A stretch of DNA of 64,000 bases from positions 1 through 64,000 of the forward strand of contig NZ_NWVL01000003.1 of the NCBI RefSeq assembly GCF_002382885.1, read 5' to 3'. Each line of letters starts with the position of its first letter. Within the stretch, counting starts at the first letter, position 1. The notes below the pieces were generated by a model. The model was not told where the DNA came from and made no database searches. It saw only the letters and a list, made by a program, of their open reading frames with translations. Shown here piece after piece: positions 27,235-35,574 of the stretch. This stretch comes from Streptomyces sp. WZ.A104 (GTDB taxonomy: Bacteria; Actinomycetota; Actinomycetes; Streptomycetales; Streptomycetaceae). The position numbers were made by a program, and so were the translations under genes.

Positions 27235-28053
27235 ATGCTCTGCACCCGTTGCCGTATCAGAACGGCCGTCACCGACGACGGCCTGTGCACCTTCTGCTCC
27301 GGCACCCGGCCCGCGCTGCCCGACGGCCTGATGCCCCCGGTCCCCGGCCCCGGCGGGTGGGGGACCGGGACCTGGCCGCGCTCGCCCGTCGTCCTGTCCC
27401 GGGCGGTGGTCGCCCTGCTGGGGGCCGTCATCGCGGCCGACCTGTTCGCCATCGTCACCGGACTGCGTGTGCGTGACCTCTGGGACCGGCTGGCCACGGG
27501 CGGGGCGCCGGCCGTCCACGGCGAGGACGGCGAGCTGGCCGAGCGCCTGTCCGCGGCGGCGGCCGCGGCCCAGACCGCGACGTACCTGGCCACCGCGGTC
27601 GTGTTCATCATCTGGTTCCACCGGACCCGGCGGAACGCCGAGATCTTCGACCCGGGTGCGCAGCGGATGGGACCGGGCTGGGCGGTGGGCGGCTGGTTCG
27701 TCCCGATCGCCAACTTCTGGTTCCCGTACCGGGTCGCGGCGGGCGTCTGGGAGGCCAGTGCGCGGCCCCGTCCCGCCGGAGGCTGGCGCCCGGTTTCCCG
27801 GACGCCGCTGAACCTCTGGTGGGCGGCGTGGGTGGGGACCCTGCTGCTCTCCCGCGCATCCGGCCGGATGTGGGACCGGGCCGAGGCGCCGGAGGAGATC
27901 GTGCGGGCCGCGGGCCTGGTCGCGGCCTCCGACGCGCTGGACGTCCTCGCCGCGGTCCTCGCCATCGTCTTCGTCCGCACGGTGACCCGGATGCAGGTTG
28001 AACGCGCCGCTCTCCGGGAGGTGCCGCCCGCCCCGGAGCCCGCCGCTCCGTAG
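27235..28053 (+). CDS. DUF4328-type membrane protein with N-terminal zinc-ribbon-like motif
   Basis: 272 aa. The N-terminus has a CxxC...CxxC pair (LCTRCRIRTA, LCTFCSGTRP) resembling a small zinc ribbon. Four membrane segments follow, with the family-typical block FHRTRRNAEIFDPGAQRMGPGWAVGG and FVPIANFWFPYRVAAGVWEAS. This is the DUF4328 architecture, widespread in Streptomyces, with unknown function. CTGGGGGGACTCTC precedes the ATG at 27235. Confidence 0.82.
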   Translation: MLCTRCRIRTAVTDDGLCTFCSGTRPALPDGLMPPVPGPGGWGTGTWPRSPVVLSRAVVALLGAVIAADLFAIVTGLRVRDLWDRLATGGAPAVHGEDGELAERLSAAAAAAQTATYLATAVVFIIWFHRTRRNAEIFDPGAQRMGPGWAVGGWFVPIANFWFPYRVAAGVWEASARPRPAGGWRPVSRTPLNLWWAAWVGTLLLSRASGRMWDRAEAPEEIVRAAGLVAASDALDVLAAVLAIVFVRTVTRMQVERAALREVPPAPEPAAP

Positions 28054-28105
28054 TGACGATTTTCAGCCATTCGGCGCAGTATCCGGTAGACCGAGGGAGA
28101 CGTCG

Positions 28106-28687
28106 ATGAGTCTGCTGGAACTGATCGAGCGAGCCGATGAGCGTGCTCTGGCCGCCAGTGCGCTGGCCTGCCTGGACCGGTGCCTGCCGCTGCTCGCGGG
28201 CCCGGACGGGCCGGAGCCCCTGCGGCCGCTCTGGGCGAGCTGTGAGAACGGACAGGAATGGGCCACCCGGCTCACCACCGTCCGAACGGCGATGGAGCGC
28301 GCGTCCGTCCCCGACGGCCCGGCCGCGCTCGTCCGGGCCATGCTCGGTGCCGCTCCCTCCGACTTCGCCGCCGAACCGCTGCGGGAGTGGGCCGACGCCT
28401 GCTCGCTGGTGGCGCTCCGGATTCACGGCCGCTTCGACGCCCCGCCCGGGGACACGCCGCGCGACGAGGAGCGGCTGCTGAAGCTGGCCCGCGGCGGCGA
28501 ACCGGCCACGGTCGGGCCGCTGGTCGCCGGAGACCTGGAGCGGCAGGTCCGCATCCTGGAGATCCTCGCGGAGACCGGCGGCACGGCGGGCAGCGGCGCA
28601 GGCCTGCGCAAGGCGCTGGACCTGTCAACGGAGGGCCGGCGGGTGCTGCGCGCGGTGATGTCGCGGAGGGCGCGGGGGCGGGGCTGA
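28106..28687 (+). CDS. Uncharacterised soluble protein
   Basis: 193 aa, predicted almost entirely helical, no signal peptide or membrane segment. Recognisable blocks are LASSALACLDRCLPLL-like repeats near the N-terminus and a basic C-terminal end (SRRARGRG). GAGGGAGACGTCG precedes the ATG. It lies 52 bases after the DUF4328 gene and could be co-transcribed. Streptomyces homologs are simply annotated hypothetical; no function can be proposed. Confidence 0.65.
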   Translation: MSLLELIERADERALAASALACLDRCLPLLAGPDGPEPLRPLWASCENGQEWATRLTTVRTAMERASVPDGPAALVRAMLGAAPSDFAAEPLREWADACSLVALRIHGRFDAPPGDTPRDEERLLKLARGGEPATVGPLVAGDLERQVRILEILAETGGTAGSGAGLRKALDLSTEGRRVLRAVMSRRARGRG

Positions 28688-28736
28688 GCCCCTGGCCGGT
28701 GGGCAGAGGCGAGTCACCGAATGGGGCGAGGTCCTG

Positions 28737-28756
28737 CGTCCCGGGCGCCCGGGACG
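28737..28756. terminator. Perfect 20-bp palindrome after the uncharacterised gene
   Basis: CGTCCCGGGCGCCCGGGACG, located 50 bases past the stop at 28687. As RNA it forms a compact GC hairpin and is best read as a terminator. Confidence 0.55.
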
Positions 28757-28790
28757 GTGTAGGTGCTCGGGTACGCTCCCCCCACCCATT

Positions 28791-28809
28791 ACTTGCAGGT
28801 TTGCCAAGT
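28791..28809. promoter_or_regulatory. Hyphenated inverted repeat upstream of the membrane protein/regulator pair
   Basis: ACTTG (28791-28795) and CAAGT (28805-28809) are arms of a 19-bp inverted repeat in an AT-richer stretch 53 bases before the ATG at 28862. It may be the operator of the winged-helix regulator encoded second in this operon. Confidence 0.35.
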
Positions 28810-28861
28810 GAGTGTGAGTGTGGCAACTGAAAGATCCGCACGACCTGGGGGGACTTCCGTG

Positions 28862-29272
28862 ATGGACCCACAGACCGCAGCCGACCAGCTCGCCACCGCC
28901 GAGGGGGCCCCCGTGCTCAACCGGCCCGCCGCGGCAGGTGAACGTGTGGGGGGAGTGGTGTCAGCGATCGCCGTGTTCGGCGCCCTGTGGGGTGCCGCCG
29001 AACAGAGGGTGCCGCTCGTGCTCGGCATCCCGGTGTGCCTGGGGGCGCTGGCCGTGGTGGTCGGCTGGAACTACTACCACCGCGAACGCGCGCTGCGCCG
29101 TCCACACACCCGGCTGGAGAGCGGCGCCGGGGTCGGCGCCGGATTCCTGCTGGGCCTTCCGGCGGGCAATGTTCTGTGGGACACCCCGGACTCCACCATC
29201 GGCATCGTGGTCCCGGCCGCGGCTTCCGCACTGGTCCTGCTGGGCTACCTGGTGTCGCGGTGGAGGGCTTGA
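28862..29272 (+). CDS. Three-helix membrane protein coupled to a regulator
   Basis: 136 aa with hydrophobic segments at about residues 28-45, 50-68, 90-105 and 112-130 (FGALWGAAEQ, VPLVLGIPVCLGALAVVVGW, GIVVPAAASALVLLGYLV). CTGGGGGGACTTCC precedes the start at 28862; GTG 28859 directly before it is an alternative. The stop overlaps the ATG of the winged-helix regulator (TGATG), so the two are co-translated. The pair resembles membrane protein/transcription factor modules in which the membrane partner may control or be controlled by the regulator. Confidence 0.72.
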   Translation: MDPQTAADQLATAEGAPVLNRPAAAGERVGGVVSAIAVFGALWGAAEQRVPLVLGIPVCLGALAVVVGWNYYHRERALRRPHTRLESGAGVGAGFLLGLPAGNVLWDTPDSTIGIVVPAAASALVLLGYLVSRWRA

Positions 29273-29580
29273 TGAGTGAGGACGGGCAGCACCGGCAGGC
29301 CCTGACCACCCTGATGCACTCTCCGGTCCGCCTGGCCGTGCTGGGCACCCTGCGGCGCGTGCACAACGCGTCCTTCGCCGATCTGTGCGAGGCCCTCGAC
29401 CTGGATTCGCCGGAGCTCTCACGACAGCTGCGGGTCCTGGAGGAAGCGGGTGTGGTGGAGCTGGCCAAGCTGCGGGGCGAAGGGCGCCGCGTCCGTACCT
29501 TCGTGCGCCTGTCCGACGAGGGGCGCGAACGCTTCGAGGAGTACCTCGCGCACTTGAGGGCCCTGGTCGGCGAAAGCTGA
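29272..29580 (+). CDS. Winged-helix transcriptional regulator (ArsR/MarR-like HTH_34 type)
   Basis: 102 aa. The protein is a single winged helix: helix block SPVRLAVLGTLRRVHNASFA, recognition helix SPELSRQLRVLEEAGVVEL and wing KLRGEGRRVRTFVRLSDEG. No cysteine metal site is visible, so it is not a classical metal sensor. It resembles short regulators annotated as transcriptional regulator/HTH_34 that act in cis on the membrane protein gene they overlap. Confidence 0.82.
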   Translation: MSEDGQHRQALTTLMHSPVRLAVLGTLRRVHNASFADLCEALDLDSPELSRQLRVLEEAGVVELAKLRGEGRRVRTFVRLSDEGRERFEEYLAHLRALVGES

Positions 29581-29794
29581 CGGGCCCACGGGCGGACGTG
29601 GTCCCACGCGGTAGAAGGCGGACACGCGGCAGAATGCAGGAAGGGGGCGCGGCCGGGTGGCGGCCGCGTCCCTTTTCGCCGATGCCGGGCCGGGCTGCTT
29701 TCCGGTTAAGCAATTGGCCTCAGCCCGTGGGGTGTTGTTCCCGCGCAACCTAAACGGCTGCCAAAGGCGCCGAGCGGACAGGGCCCAGGGGCTC

Positions 29795-30440
29795 GTCGGC
29801 AGCTCCGGCCCGACGAACGGGGTGAGGCAATACCGGGCGACGAGGGCCGCAGGCAGTTCCGCGGCGCGGGCGGGCAGCGCCCCCCTGGTGGGCGGGGCCG
29901 CACTGGTGGACCACGTTGGCGCGCTCCAGCAGCCACGGCAGCTCGCCGCCGACTGCGTCGTTGATCTGCTGTGGGCCCTGCGCCCCGCCGTGACGTACAC
30001 CGTTGGATGGAAGCCGCCGGTCGAAGCTGTGGAGGCCGAGGGCGGTCACCGCTTCGTCCGGGTGTCCGGTCAGGACCTCCGGCCGTACGGGGTTGCCGGT
30101 GACCACCGCCGCTGACCGCACGTCCTCCGGCAGGAACGGCACGGTCGACTCCGAGGACACGGCGAGGCGGAGACCGCGCCACGCGCCTGAGCGACCCCGA
30201 ACGGCACCCGCGCCATGTCCCGGACGTCGGTCGGCGACACCACCTTCAGCGGATTCGCGTAACGCCGGATCTTTCCCGCGGCGAAGGTGGTGAACGCGAT
30301 GCCCTCCGCACTGGTCACCCGGGCTTCCAGGCCCTCGGCCGTACCGATCCACAAGACGTCGAGAGTGCGACCGGAACCCGCCAGACGTTGCCTGCAAGGT
30401 GCGGATCGCCGTGAGAGCGGGGTAGGTGTGACCGCCGGAA
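29795..30440 (-). pseudogene. Decayed murG-like glycosyltransferase
   Basis: On the minus strand, MurG-like segments appear in order but in alternating frames: GGHTYPALTAIRTLQA, then LDVLWIGTAEGLEARVTSAE through VPFGVAQARG, then AVSSESTVPFLPEDVRSAAV/VVTGNPVRPEVL and VVHQCGPAHQG, then ALPARAAELP and CLTPFVGPELP. At least three frame changes separate them. Compared with MurG, about 60 residues are missing after VAQARG, and everything beyond TPFVGPELP (the UDP-GlcNAc site) is gone. It is clearly dead. The essential murG should be elsewhere in the dcw cluster, so this was a paralog. Confidence 0.8.
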
Positions 30441-30785
30441 GGCGAATCGGCTGGACGCGTGAGGTGTTGGTCACGCCGTTGGCCACGCAGAGGTTCTGCG
30501 CTCAGGGCGTCACTGGTCAGGGCACGCCGGAGAGGAGCGACGACCGGGGCCGCCACCCCCCACAGGAGAGGCCCCGGCCGTCTTCCACGGGGCCGCAGCA
30601 CGACCCCGTACTCATCTCTGCGCCAGGACTGCGTTTTCTGTCACACCGCACGGCCGGAAAGCGAATTGTTGCGAGTTGTACAAGTCATGGACGTGGCCCC
30701 TGCCGAGCACGTAGCGTGCTGAGTCGCGCAGTGGCGCAGCAGCGGTGACCAGCTGCGATGAGCAGACAGCAGGACGGGTTGGGGA

Positions 30786-31763
30786 GTGCTGGGGGACGAC
30801 GCGGAGCTGACCGCCGCGGTGCTCGCGGCACAGGACGGGGACGAGGACGCCTTCCGTGCTGTGTACCGCGCGGTACAGCCACGGCTGTTGGGCTACATAC
30901 GGACGCTGGTCGGGGAGCCGGACGCCGAGGACGTGGCGTCCGAGGCGTGGCTGCAGATAGCCCGTGACCTCGACCGCTTCAGCGGCGACGCCGACCGCTT
31001 CCGGGGCTGGGCGGCCCGGATCGCGCGCAACCGCTCCCTGGACCACCTGCGGATGCGCAGCCGCCGCCCCGCGATCGGCGGCGATGAGACCGAGCTGACC
31101 GGCCGGGCCGCCGAGTGCGATACCGCGGGCGACGCCATCGAGGCGCTGGACACCGACCGCACCATGGCCCTCATCGCCCAGCTCCCGCAGGACCAGGCCG
31201 AGGCCGTCGTCCTGCGCGTGGTCGTCGGGCTCGACGCGAAGAGCGCGGCGCAGACCCTGGGCAAGCGCCCCGGCGCCGTACGCACCGCCGCGCACCGCGG
31301 CCTCAAGCGACTGGCCGAACTCCTCGGCGCGGAGGACTCCCAGGCGGCCGCGGCCGGCGGTTCGCCCTTGCCGGGTGGCACTCTCCCCGCGGGCGGTGCG
31401 CTGTCGCCGGGCGGCACGTTTCCCGCGGGCGGTGCGCTCTCTGCGGGCGGTGCCTCCGGCGGTACCCCGGCGCCCGCTCCGGCAGCGGTCGCGGACCCGG
31501 GCCCGAACCCGGGCCCGGCCTCGGACGCCGCCCCGGCCCTGGCCCTGGAAGGCATCGCGGAGGGTATCCCCGCCGCCCTGGCCTCGGGCCCCGGTTCAGC
31601 CCCCGTGCAAGGCGCCGGAAGCGACGCGGGTCCGGAGGCTGGCGACGGCGCGGGGCTCGGTGCCGTACCCGCGCAGCGCCCCGGCCGGGGCGGTCCGGCG
31701 GCGGCCGCCGGGATCACTCCCGGTGTGACGCATTCGCGGCCGTGGACGCAGAAGGACATGTGA
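30786..31763 (+). CDS. ECF-type sigma-70 family RNA polymerase sigma factor with long tail
   Basis: 325 aa. Sigma region 2 covers about residues 20-90 (DAEDVASEAWLQIARDLDRF, FRGWAARIARNRSLDHLR) and region 4 about residues 130-185 (LPQDQAEAVVLRVVVGLDAK, LGKRPGAVRTAAHRGLKRL). A low-complexity tail of about 135 residues follows, with repeated PGGTLPAGGALSPGGTFPAG-like units and Pro/Ala runs; such tails are unusual. The start is GTG at 30786. Its TGA overlaps the ATG of the next gene, a membrane protein likely to be its antagonist or partner. Confidence 0.88.
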   Translation: MLGDDAELTAAVLAAQDGDEDAFRAVYRAVQPRLLGYIRTLVGEPDAEDVASEAWLQIARDLDRFSGDADRFRGWAARIARNRSLDHLRMRSRRPAIGGDETELTGRAAECDTAGDAIEALDTDRTMALIAQLPQDQAEAVVLRVVVGLDAKSAAQTLGKRPGAVRTAAHRGLKRLAELLGAEDSQAAAAGGSPLPGGTLPAGGALSPGGTFPAGGALSAGGASGGTPAPAPAAVADPGPNPGPASDAAPALALEGIAEGIPAALASGPGSAPVQGAGSDAGPEAGDGAGLGAVPAQRPGRGGPAAAAGITPGVTHSRPWTQKDM

Positions 31764-32902
31764 TGGCCGACGAGTACTACGAGTGGCTTGACAAGGACGC
31801 GGCGGAGAAACTGCTCCGCGGCGAACCTGTCGTCCCCGTCGGCGACCGGGCCCGTGACGACGCCCTTCGGCTCGCCGAAGCACTCGGCGCGGCCCGTGAC
31901 AGCCGACGCGCCTCCGGCGGTGCGCTCCCCGGCGAGGACGCGGTGCTCGCCGCGTTCCGGCAGGCCGAGCACGGCGGCGGCGCCGACCGCCTGGCCGGTC
32001 GCAGCGCCGGTTCCGCCGTCCCCGGACGGTCCGGAATGCTGCACTCCGTCCACATCGGCCCGGCCCCCGCACCCCCGGCCCGCCGCCCGCGCTGGAGCCG
32101 GCCGGTCCGCTTCGGCCTGGCCGTCTCGCTCGCGGGATTCACGCTCGGCGGGGTGGCGGTCGCCGCCGGTACGGGCGTGCTCGCCGGTTCCTTCGGCGGG
32201 CAGGGTTCGCCCGCGCCCGCCACCTCCGTATCGGCTGCCGCGACCCCCGAGCCGCTGACGTCCGACCGGCCCGCGGAGGCCCCGTCGTCCCCGGCCGACC
32301 CGTCCCCGCCCGACGCCCCGGAGACGTCCTCCTCGCCCGCGACCCGGCAGTCCGCCGGGTCCGAGAAGGAGCCAGGCGGCCCCAGCGGCGGCGGCACCGG
32401 ACCGGAGCGCGACGGCGACCGTACGGGCGGCCGGGAACGGCCGGACAACCTCGGCCGCGAGGAGGGCTCCGGGGGTACCCCCGGCGGCGACGACCGCCCG
32501 GACCGCCCGGACGACGCGTCGGGGAACTGGTACCGGAAGTCCGTCGCGGCATGCAAGGCCTTCCACGAAGGCGCCCTGGACGACCGGAGCCGCCGTCAGC
32601 TGATCGAGCTGGCGAAGGGCGAGCGGAACCTGGAGCGCTTCTGCGACCGCCTGCTCGGCGGAAACGGTGGAGGCGGCGGGTCGGGCGGCTCCGGCGGTGA
32701 CGACGGGGACGGCGGCAAGGACGGGCCGGGCCCCGGGAAGGGCGACGGGGACGGCGATTCGCTGCCGCCCGTCTCCTTCCACCCCGTGCCGCGCTCCGTC
32801 ACCGCCCCCGGGCCCGGGGACCGGATCGGCGCGAACGAATTGGTTCCGCTGGTGCCCCTGACTCCGCCGAGCTCCGCCGCGACGGCCGCACCAACCCGCT
32901 GA
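31763..32902 (+). CDS. One-TM membrane protein, probable anti-sigma partner
   Basis: 379 aa. A cytoplasmic N-terminal region of about 110 residues (YYEWLDKDAAEKLLRGEP start) is followed by one membrane helix (FGLAVSLAGFTLGGVAVAAG) and a long Ser/Pro/Gly/Asp-rich external part containing a short conserved block (NWYRKSVAACKAFHEGALDD to FCDRLLGG). There is no HxxxCxxC zinc anti-sigma motif. Position and coupling to the sigma factor (TGATG overlap) are the main argument for an anti-sigma role; the Cys pair in the outer block could sense the envelope. Inferred only. Confidence 0.7.
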   Translation: MADEYYEWLDKDAAEKLLRGEPVVPVGDRARDDALRLAEALGAARDSRRASGGALPGEDAVLAAFRQAEHGGGADRLAGRSAGSAVPGRSGMLHSVHIGPAPAPPARRPRWSRPVRFGLAVSLAGFTLGGVAVAAGTGVLAGSFGGQGSPAPATSVSAAATPEPLTSDRPAEAPSSPADPSPPDAPETSSSPATRQSAGSEKEPGGPSGGGTGPERDGDRTGGRERPDNLGREEGSGGTPGGDDRPDRPDDASGNWYRKSVAACKAFHEGALDDRSRRQLIELAKGERNLERFCDRLLGGNGGGGGSGGSGGDDGDGGKDGPGPGKGDGDGDSLPPVSFHPVPRSVTAPGPGDRIGANELVPLVPLTPPSSAATAAPTR

Positions 32903-33044
32903 TCTGGCCTTTTCCCTCCGCGTAGGGGTTCGTCGCGACCAGGTGTGACGTTTTTCGGCTGCCGGGCGCAGTACAGAGTGAGCCGACTGGTCATCGGCAG
33001 CGCGACGAGCCGGGGTTCCCCCCGTACCTTCGGCTCAGCGCATC

Positions 33045-33083
33045 GGCGCGGGCGGGACTCGTTCCCCCGGTCCCGCCCGCGCC
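33045..33083. terminator. Hairpin between convergent genes
   Basis: A perfect 14-bp stem, GGCGCGGGCGGGAC (33045-33058) with GTCCCGCCCGCGCC (33070-33083), and an 11-base loop. It lies between the anti-sigma-like gene and the L,D-transpeptidase stop. The rest of 32903-33106 holds no gene that I can see. Confidence 0.8.
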
Positions 33084-33106
33084 CTCTCCTTCTCCTCCTC
33101 TTGCCG

Positions 33107-34090
33107 TCACCAGTAGACGACGACCTTGTCGCCGTTCTTCACCTGGTCGAAGAGGGCCGCGACCTTCTGTTTGTCCCGGACGTTCACACAGCCGTGCGAG
33201 GCGCCGCCGTAGCCGTTGGCCGCGAAGTCGGCGGAGTAGTGCACGGCCTGACCGCCGCTGAAGAACAGGGCGTACGGCATGGGCGTGTCGTAGAGGGTCG
33301 ACACATGGTCCCGGGACTTCCAGAACACCGAGAACGTGCCCTCACGGGTGGGCGTGTACTGCGAGCCGAAGCGGACGTCCATCGCGGAGACGACCTTGCC
33401 GTCGATCATCCACGCCAGGGTCCGGCTCGTCTTGCTGATGCACAGGACCCGCCCCTTCAGACACCGTTCGTCCGGCGCGGCCACCGGACGCTCGGTCGGC
33501 GGGTTCAGCTCGGCGGCCGTCGGCACCCGGCTCATGGCCAGCAGCCGCTGCCAGGTGACCACGTCGGCGCTGCCGGTGGTCGGCAGCCTCCGCTTGTCCT
33601 GGAAGGACCGTACGGCGTCGGCGGTGACGGTGCCGTAGTAGCCGGTGGGGTTCCGCCCGAAGTGGCCGATCTCGCGCAGCCGCGCCTGGAGTTCCCGTAC
33701 CTGTCCGCCCTCGGACCCGATGCGCATCAGGACGCGCGGCGGCGGGGCGGTGCTCGGCTCCGGGGCGGGCCGGGCGGTCGCCGGGGCCGGTGCTGTGGAG
33801 GACGCCGACGGGCTTCGGTGCGGTGCGGTGCGCGGCTTGGCGTCGTCGGAGGCGGTGGGGGAGGCCGTGGGCGAGTTCGCGGGCGAGCTCGTGGGCGAGG
33901 GAGGCGCGGCGGCCTGCGTGGCCCGTACCGGCGGCGGAGCATCCGACGCCCCGGCCGCGGCGCCGGGTCCGCAGCCGGTCGCGACGGTGGCCAGCACGAG
34001 GGCGGAGGCGGCGGCGAGGCGCGCCCGGGGTATCGCACCTCGGCGCACGTCACCGCTCGCGCCCATGTATCTGCCCGTCATCCCGGTCAT
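33107..34090 (-). CDS. L,D-transpeptidase lipoprotein with peptidoglycan-binding domain
   Basis: 327 aa from the ATG at 34090 (AGGGGGACGGGG upstream); ATGs at 34081 and 34066 are in frame and possible. The signal peptide ends in a lipobox (TVATGC). A Ser/Pro/Thr-rich linker, a PGB_1-type peptidoglycan-binding domain (GSEGGQVRELQARLREIG, YGTVTADAVRSFQ) and a YkuD catalytic domain with H299-G-C301 (SHGCVNVRD) follow. It makes 3-3 cross-links or attaches proteins to peptidoglycan in the cell wall. Confidence 0.92.
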   Translation of the reverse strand: MTGMTGRYMGASGDVRRGAIPRARLAAASALVLATVATGCGPGAAAGASDAPPPVRATQAAAPPSPTSSPANSPTASPTASDDAKPRTAPHRSPSASSTAPAPATARPAPEPSTAPPPRVLMRIGSEGGQVRELQARLREIGHFGRNPTGYYGTVTADAVRSFQDKRRLPTTGSADVVTWQRLLAMSRVPTAAELNPPTERPVAAPDERCLKGRVLCISKTSRTLAWMIDGKVVSAMDVRFGSQYTPTREGTFSVFWKSRDHVSTLYDTPMPYALFFSGGQAVHYSADFAANGYGGASHGCVNVRDKQKVAALFDQVKNGDKVVVYW

Positions 34091-34279
34091 CCCCGTCCCC
34101 CTGCCATCCCCGCCACCCCGGCCCTCCGACCCCTGGCTCACGCGATCGTCCGGAGCCTCACTGGACGGATGCCCGCCCGACCCCGTGGTCGAATCCTGCG
34201 CATGACGGGGGCGTCGCGTCCAGCCCCTCGGGGGAGTCACCCGCCGACGTGATCTCTCGCTGGATGTCCGACGCCCTGG

Positions 34280-34327
34280 ACGGCGACGAGGGCTGACGGC
34301 GACGAGGGCTGACGGCGACGAGGACCG
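34280..34327. repeat. Three copies of a 16-bp tandem repeat
   Basis: Two exact copies of ACGGCGACGAGGGCTG followed by one with a changed end (ACGGCGACGAGGACCG). Confidence 0.85.
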
Positions 34328-34381
34328 ACGAACAAGCGCCCGCCCGCCACCGGGCGGCGGATATCGCCCGGTGAAACTGCT

Positions 34382-34417
34382 GGACGGAGTCGCGGGGGAA
34401 CGTGCGAGACTCCGTCC
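34382..34417 (+). promoter_or_regulatory. Inverted repeat abutting the lysE start codon
   Basis: GGACGGAGTC (34382-34391) and GACTCCGTCC (34408-34417) are exact complements, and the ATG at 34418 follows directly. A GGGGGAA stretch, the only Shine-Dalgarno candidate, sits in the loop. This could be an operator over a leaderless promoter, or an RNA hairpin controlling initiation. Confidence 0.45.
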
Positions 34418-35083
34418 ATGCTGGGTGTCACCGATCTTCCGACCTATCTCGCCGGCCTGGCGCTGATCGTCCTCCTGCCGGGGCCGAACTCGCTCTACGT
34501 GCTCTCCGTCGCCGCCCGGCGCGGCATACGCACCGGCTACCGAGCCGCCGCGGGCGTCTGGACCGGGGACACCGTCCTGATGACGCTCTCCGCGCTGGGA
34601 GCCGCGTCCCTGCTCCAGACCACGCCCCTGCTCTTCGCGATCGTCAAGTACGCGGGCGCGGGCTATCTGACCTGGATGGCGATCGGGATGCTGAGGGCGG
34701 CGGTGTCCCTGTGGCGCGAGCGGCACCGGCGCACCGCCGAGCTGATGGAGACGGCCGAGGCGTCCGCGCCGGAGGCCTCGGTGGAGAACCCCTACCGCCG
34801 GGCGCTGTTGGTCAGCCTGATCAACCCGAAGGCGATCCTGTTCCTGATCTCGTTCTTCGTGCAGTTCGTCGACCCCGGCTACGCCTACCCTGCCCTGTCG
34901 TTCCTGGTGCTGGGGACGCTGCTCCAGCTGGCCAGCTTCCTGTACCTCTCGGTGCTGATCTTCGGCGGCACCCGCCTCGCCGCCGTCTTCCGCCGCCGCA
35001 AGCGTCTGTCGGCGGGAGCCACATCGGCGGCCGGAGTGCTCTTCCTCGGGTTCGCGGCGAAGCTCTCGCTCAGCAGCGTCTGA
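34418..35083 (+). CDS. LysE/LeuE family amino-acid exporter
   Basis: 221 aa with six predicted membrane helices. Signature motif near the N-terminus: LLPGPNSLYVLSVAARRGIR; conserved SLINPKAILFLISFFVQFVD later. This fits the LysE/RhtB superfamily, closest in character to LeuE leucine exporters. A longer hydrophilic loop (ERHRRTAELMETAEASAPE) separates the two three-helix halves. Convergent with the MarR gene. The start has no upstream Shine-Dalgarno at normal spacing. Confidence 0.9.
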   Translation: MLGVTDLPTYLAGLALIVLLPGPNSLYVLSVAARRGIRTGYRAAAGVWTGDTVLMTLSALGAASLLQTTPLLFAIVKYAGAGYLTWMAIGMLRAAVSLWRERHRRTAELMETAEASAPEASVENPYRRALLVSLINPKAILFLISFFVQFVDPGYAYPALSFLVLGTLLQLASFLYLSVLIFGGTRLAAVFRRRKRLSAGATSAAGVLFLGFAAKLSLSSV

Positions 35084-35105
35084 GCGTCCGGGGGCCGGGG
35101 GGGGC

Positions 35106-35567
35106 TCAGTGGTGCCAGGCCTTCCCGCCCACGTTGTGGATCATCCGCTGGAGCACCTTGAGGGCGGCGACGAACTCCCCCTCGGGGATGCCCTCGTGGA
35201 TCTCCGTACTGGCCCGCGAGACCCGGGCGAACGCCTTGTCCCGCAGCGCCCGCCCCTCGGCGGTCATCCGCAGCCGCGTCCCGGAGTCCTCGGTCACCAG
35301 CCCCTGTCGGAGGAGGCCCTCGACGGCCTCCTCCATGCCGTCGGCCCCGGTTTCGAGATAGCCGCTGAGCATGGTGACCAGTTCGCCCCGCTCCCGCCCC
35401 TCCTCGCCCGCGTCGTTCAGCTGATTGAGCACCCACCAAGGGGGCTGGGTGAGACCGTGTTCCGCCAGCGCGGCCCGGATGTGCGTCACTGTCGCCATAT
35501 GCGCGGCCCAGCTCCAGTAACCGATCGGCTGGCGGGCGAGTCCTGCGTCGTCGTGTGAGTAGTCCAT
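35106..35567 (-). CDS. MarR family transcriptional regulator
   Basis: 153 aa, winged-helix MarR type: helices around residues 20-60 (HGLTQPPWWVLNQLNDAGEE), recognition region LVTMLSGYLETGADGMEEAV, wing LVTEDSGTRLRMTAEGRALR. Its start codon lies just below a 22-bp perfect palindrome that sits between a TTGACC and a TACGTT box, so it is probably autoregulated or redox-controlled, and the message is predicted to be leaderless. It is transcribed in the same direction as the acyltransferase gene upstream, whose stop codon lies inside the -35 box. Confidence 0.85.
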   Translation of the reverse strand: MDYSHDDAGLARQPIGYWSWAAHMATVTHIRAALAEHGLTQPPWWVLNQLNDAGEEGRERGELVTMLSGYLETGADGMEEAVEGLLRQGLVTEDSGTRLRMTAEGRALRDKAFARVSRASTEIHEGIPEGEFVAALKVLQRMIHNVGGKAWHH

Positions 35568-35574
35568 GGCTCCG

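Larger units (their letters stand above)
34091..34417. other. Divergent intergenic region with short tandem repeats
   Basis: The stretch between the L,D-transpeptidase and LysE-type genes encodes no credible protein. It contains a tandem repeat near 34280-34327 and a 10-bp inverted repeat immediately before the lysE start. Promoters for both genes must lie here but no clear -10/-35 pair is visible. Confidence 0.6.

Noticed and set aside
29657..30115. Plus-strand open frame opposite the murG-like remnant
   Set aside because: No motif or ribosome site; the minus strand carries ordered MurG similarity, so the frame is incidental.
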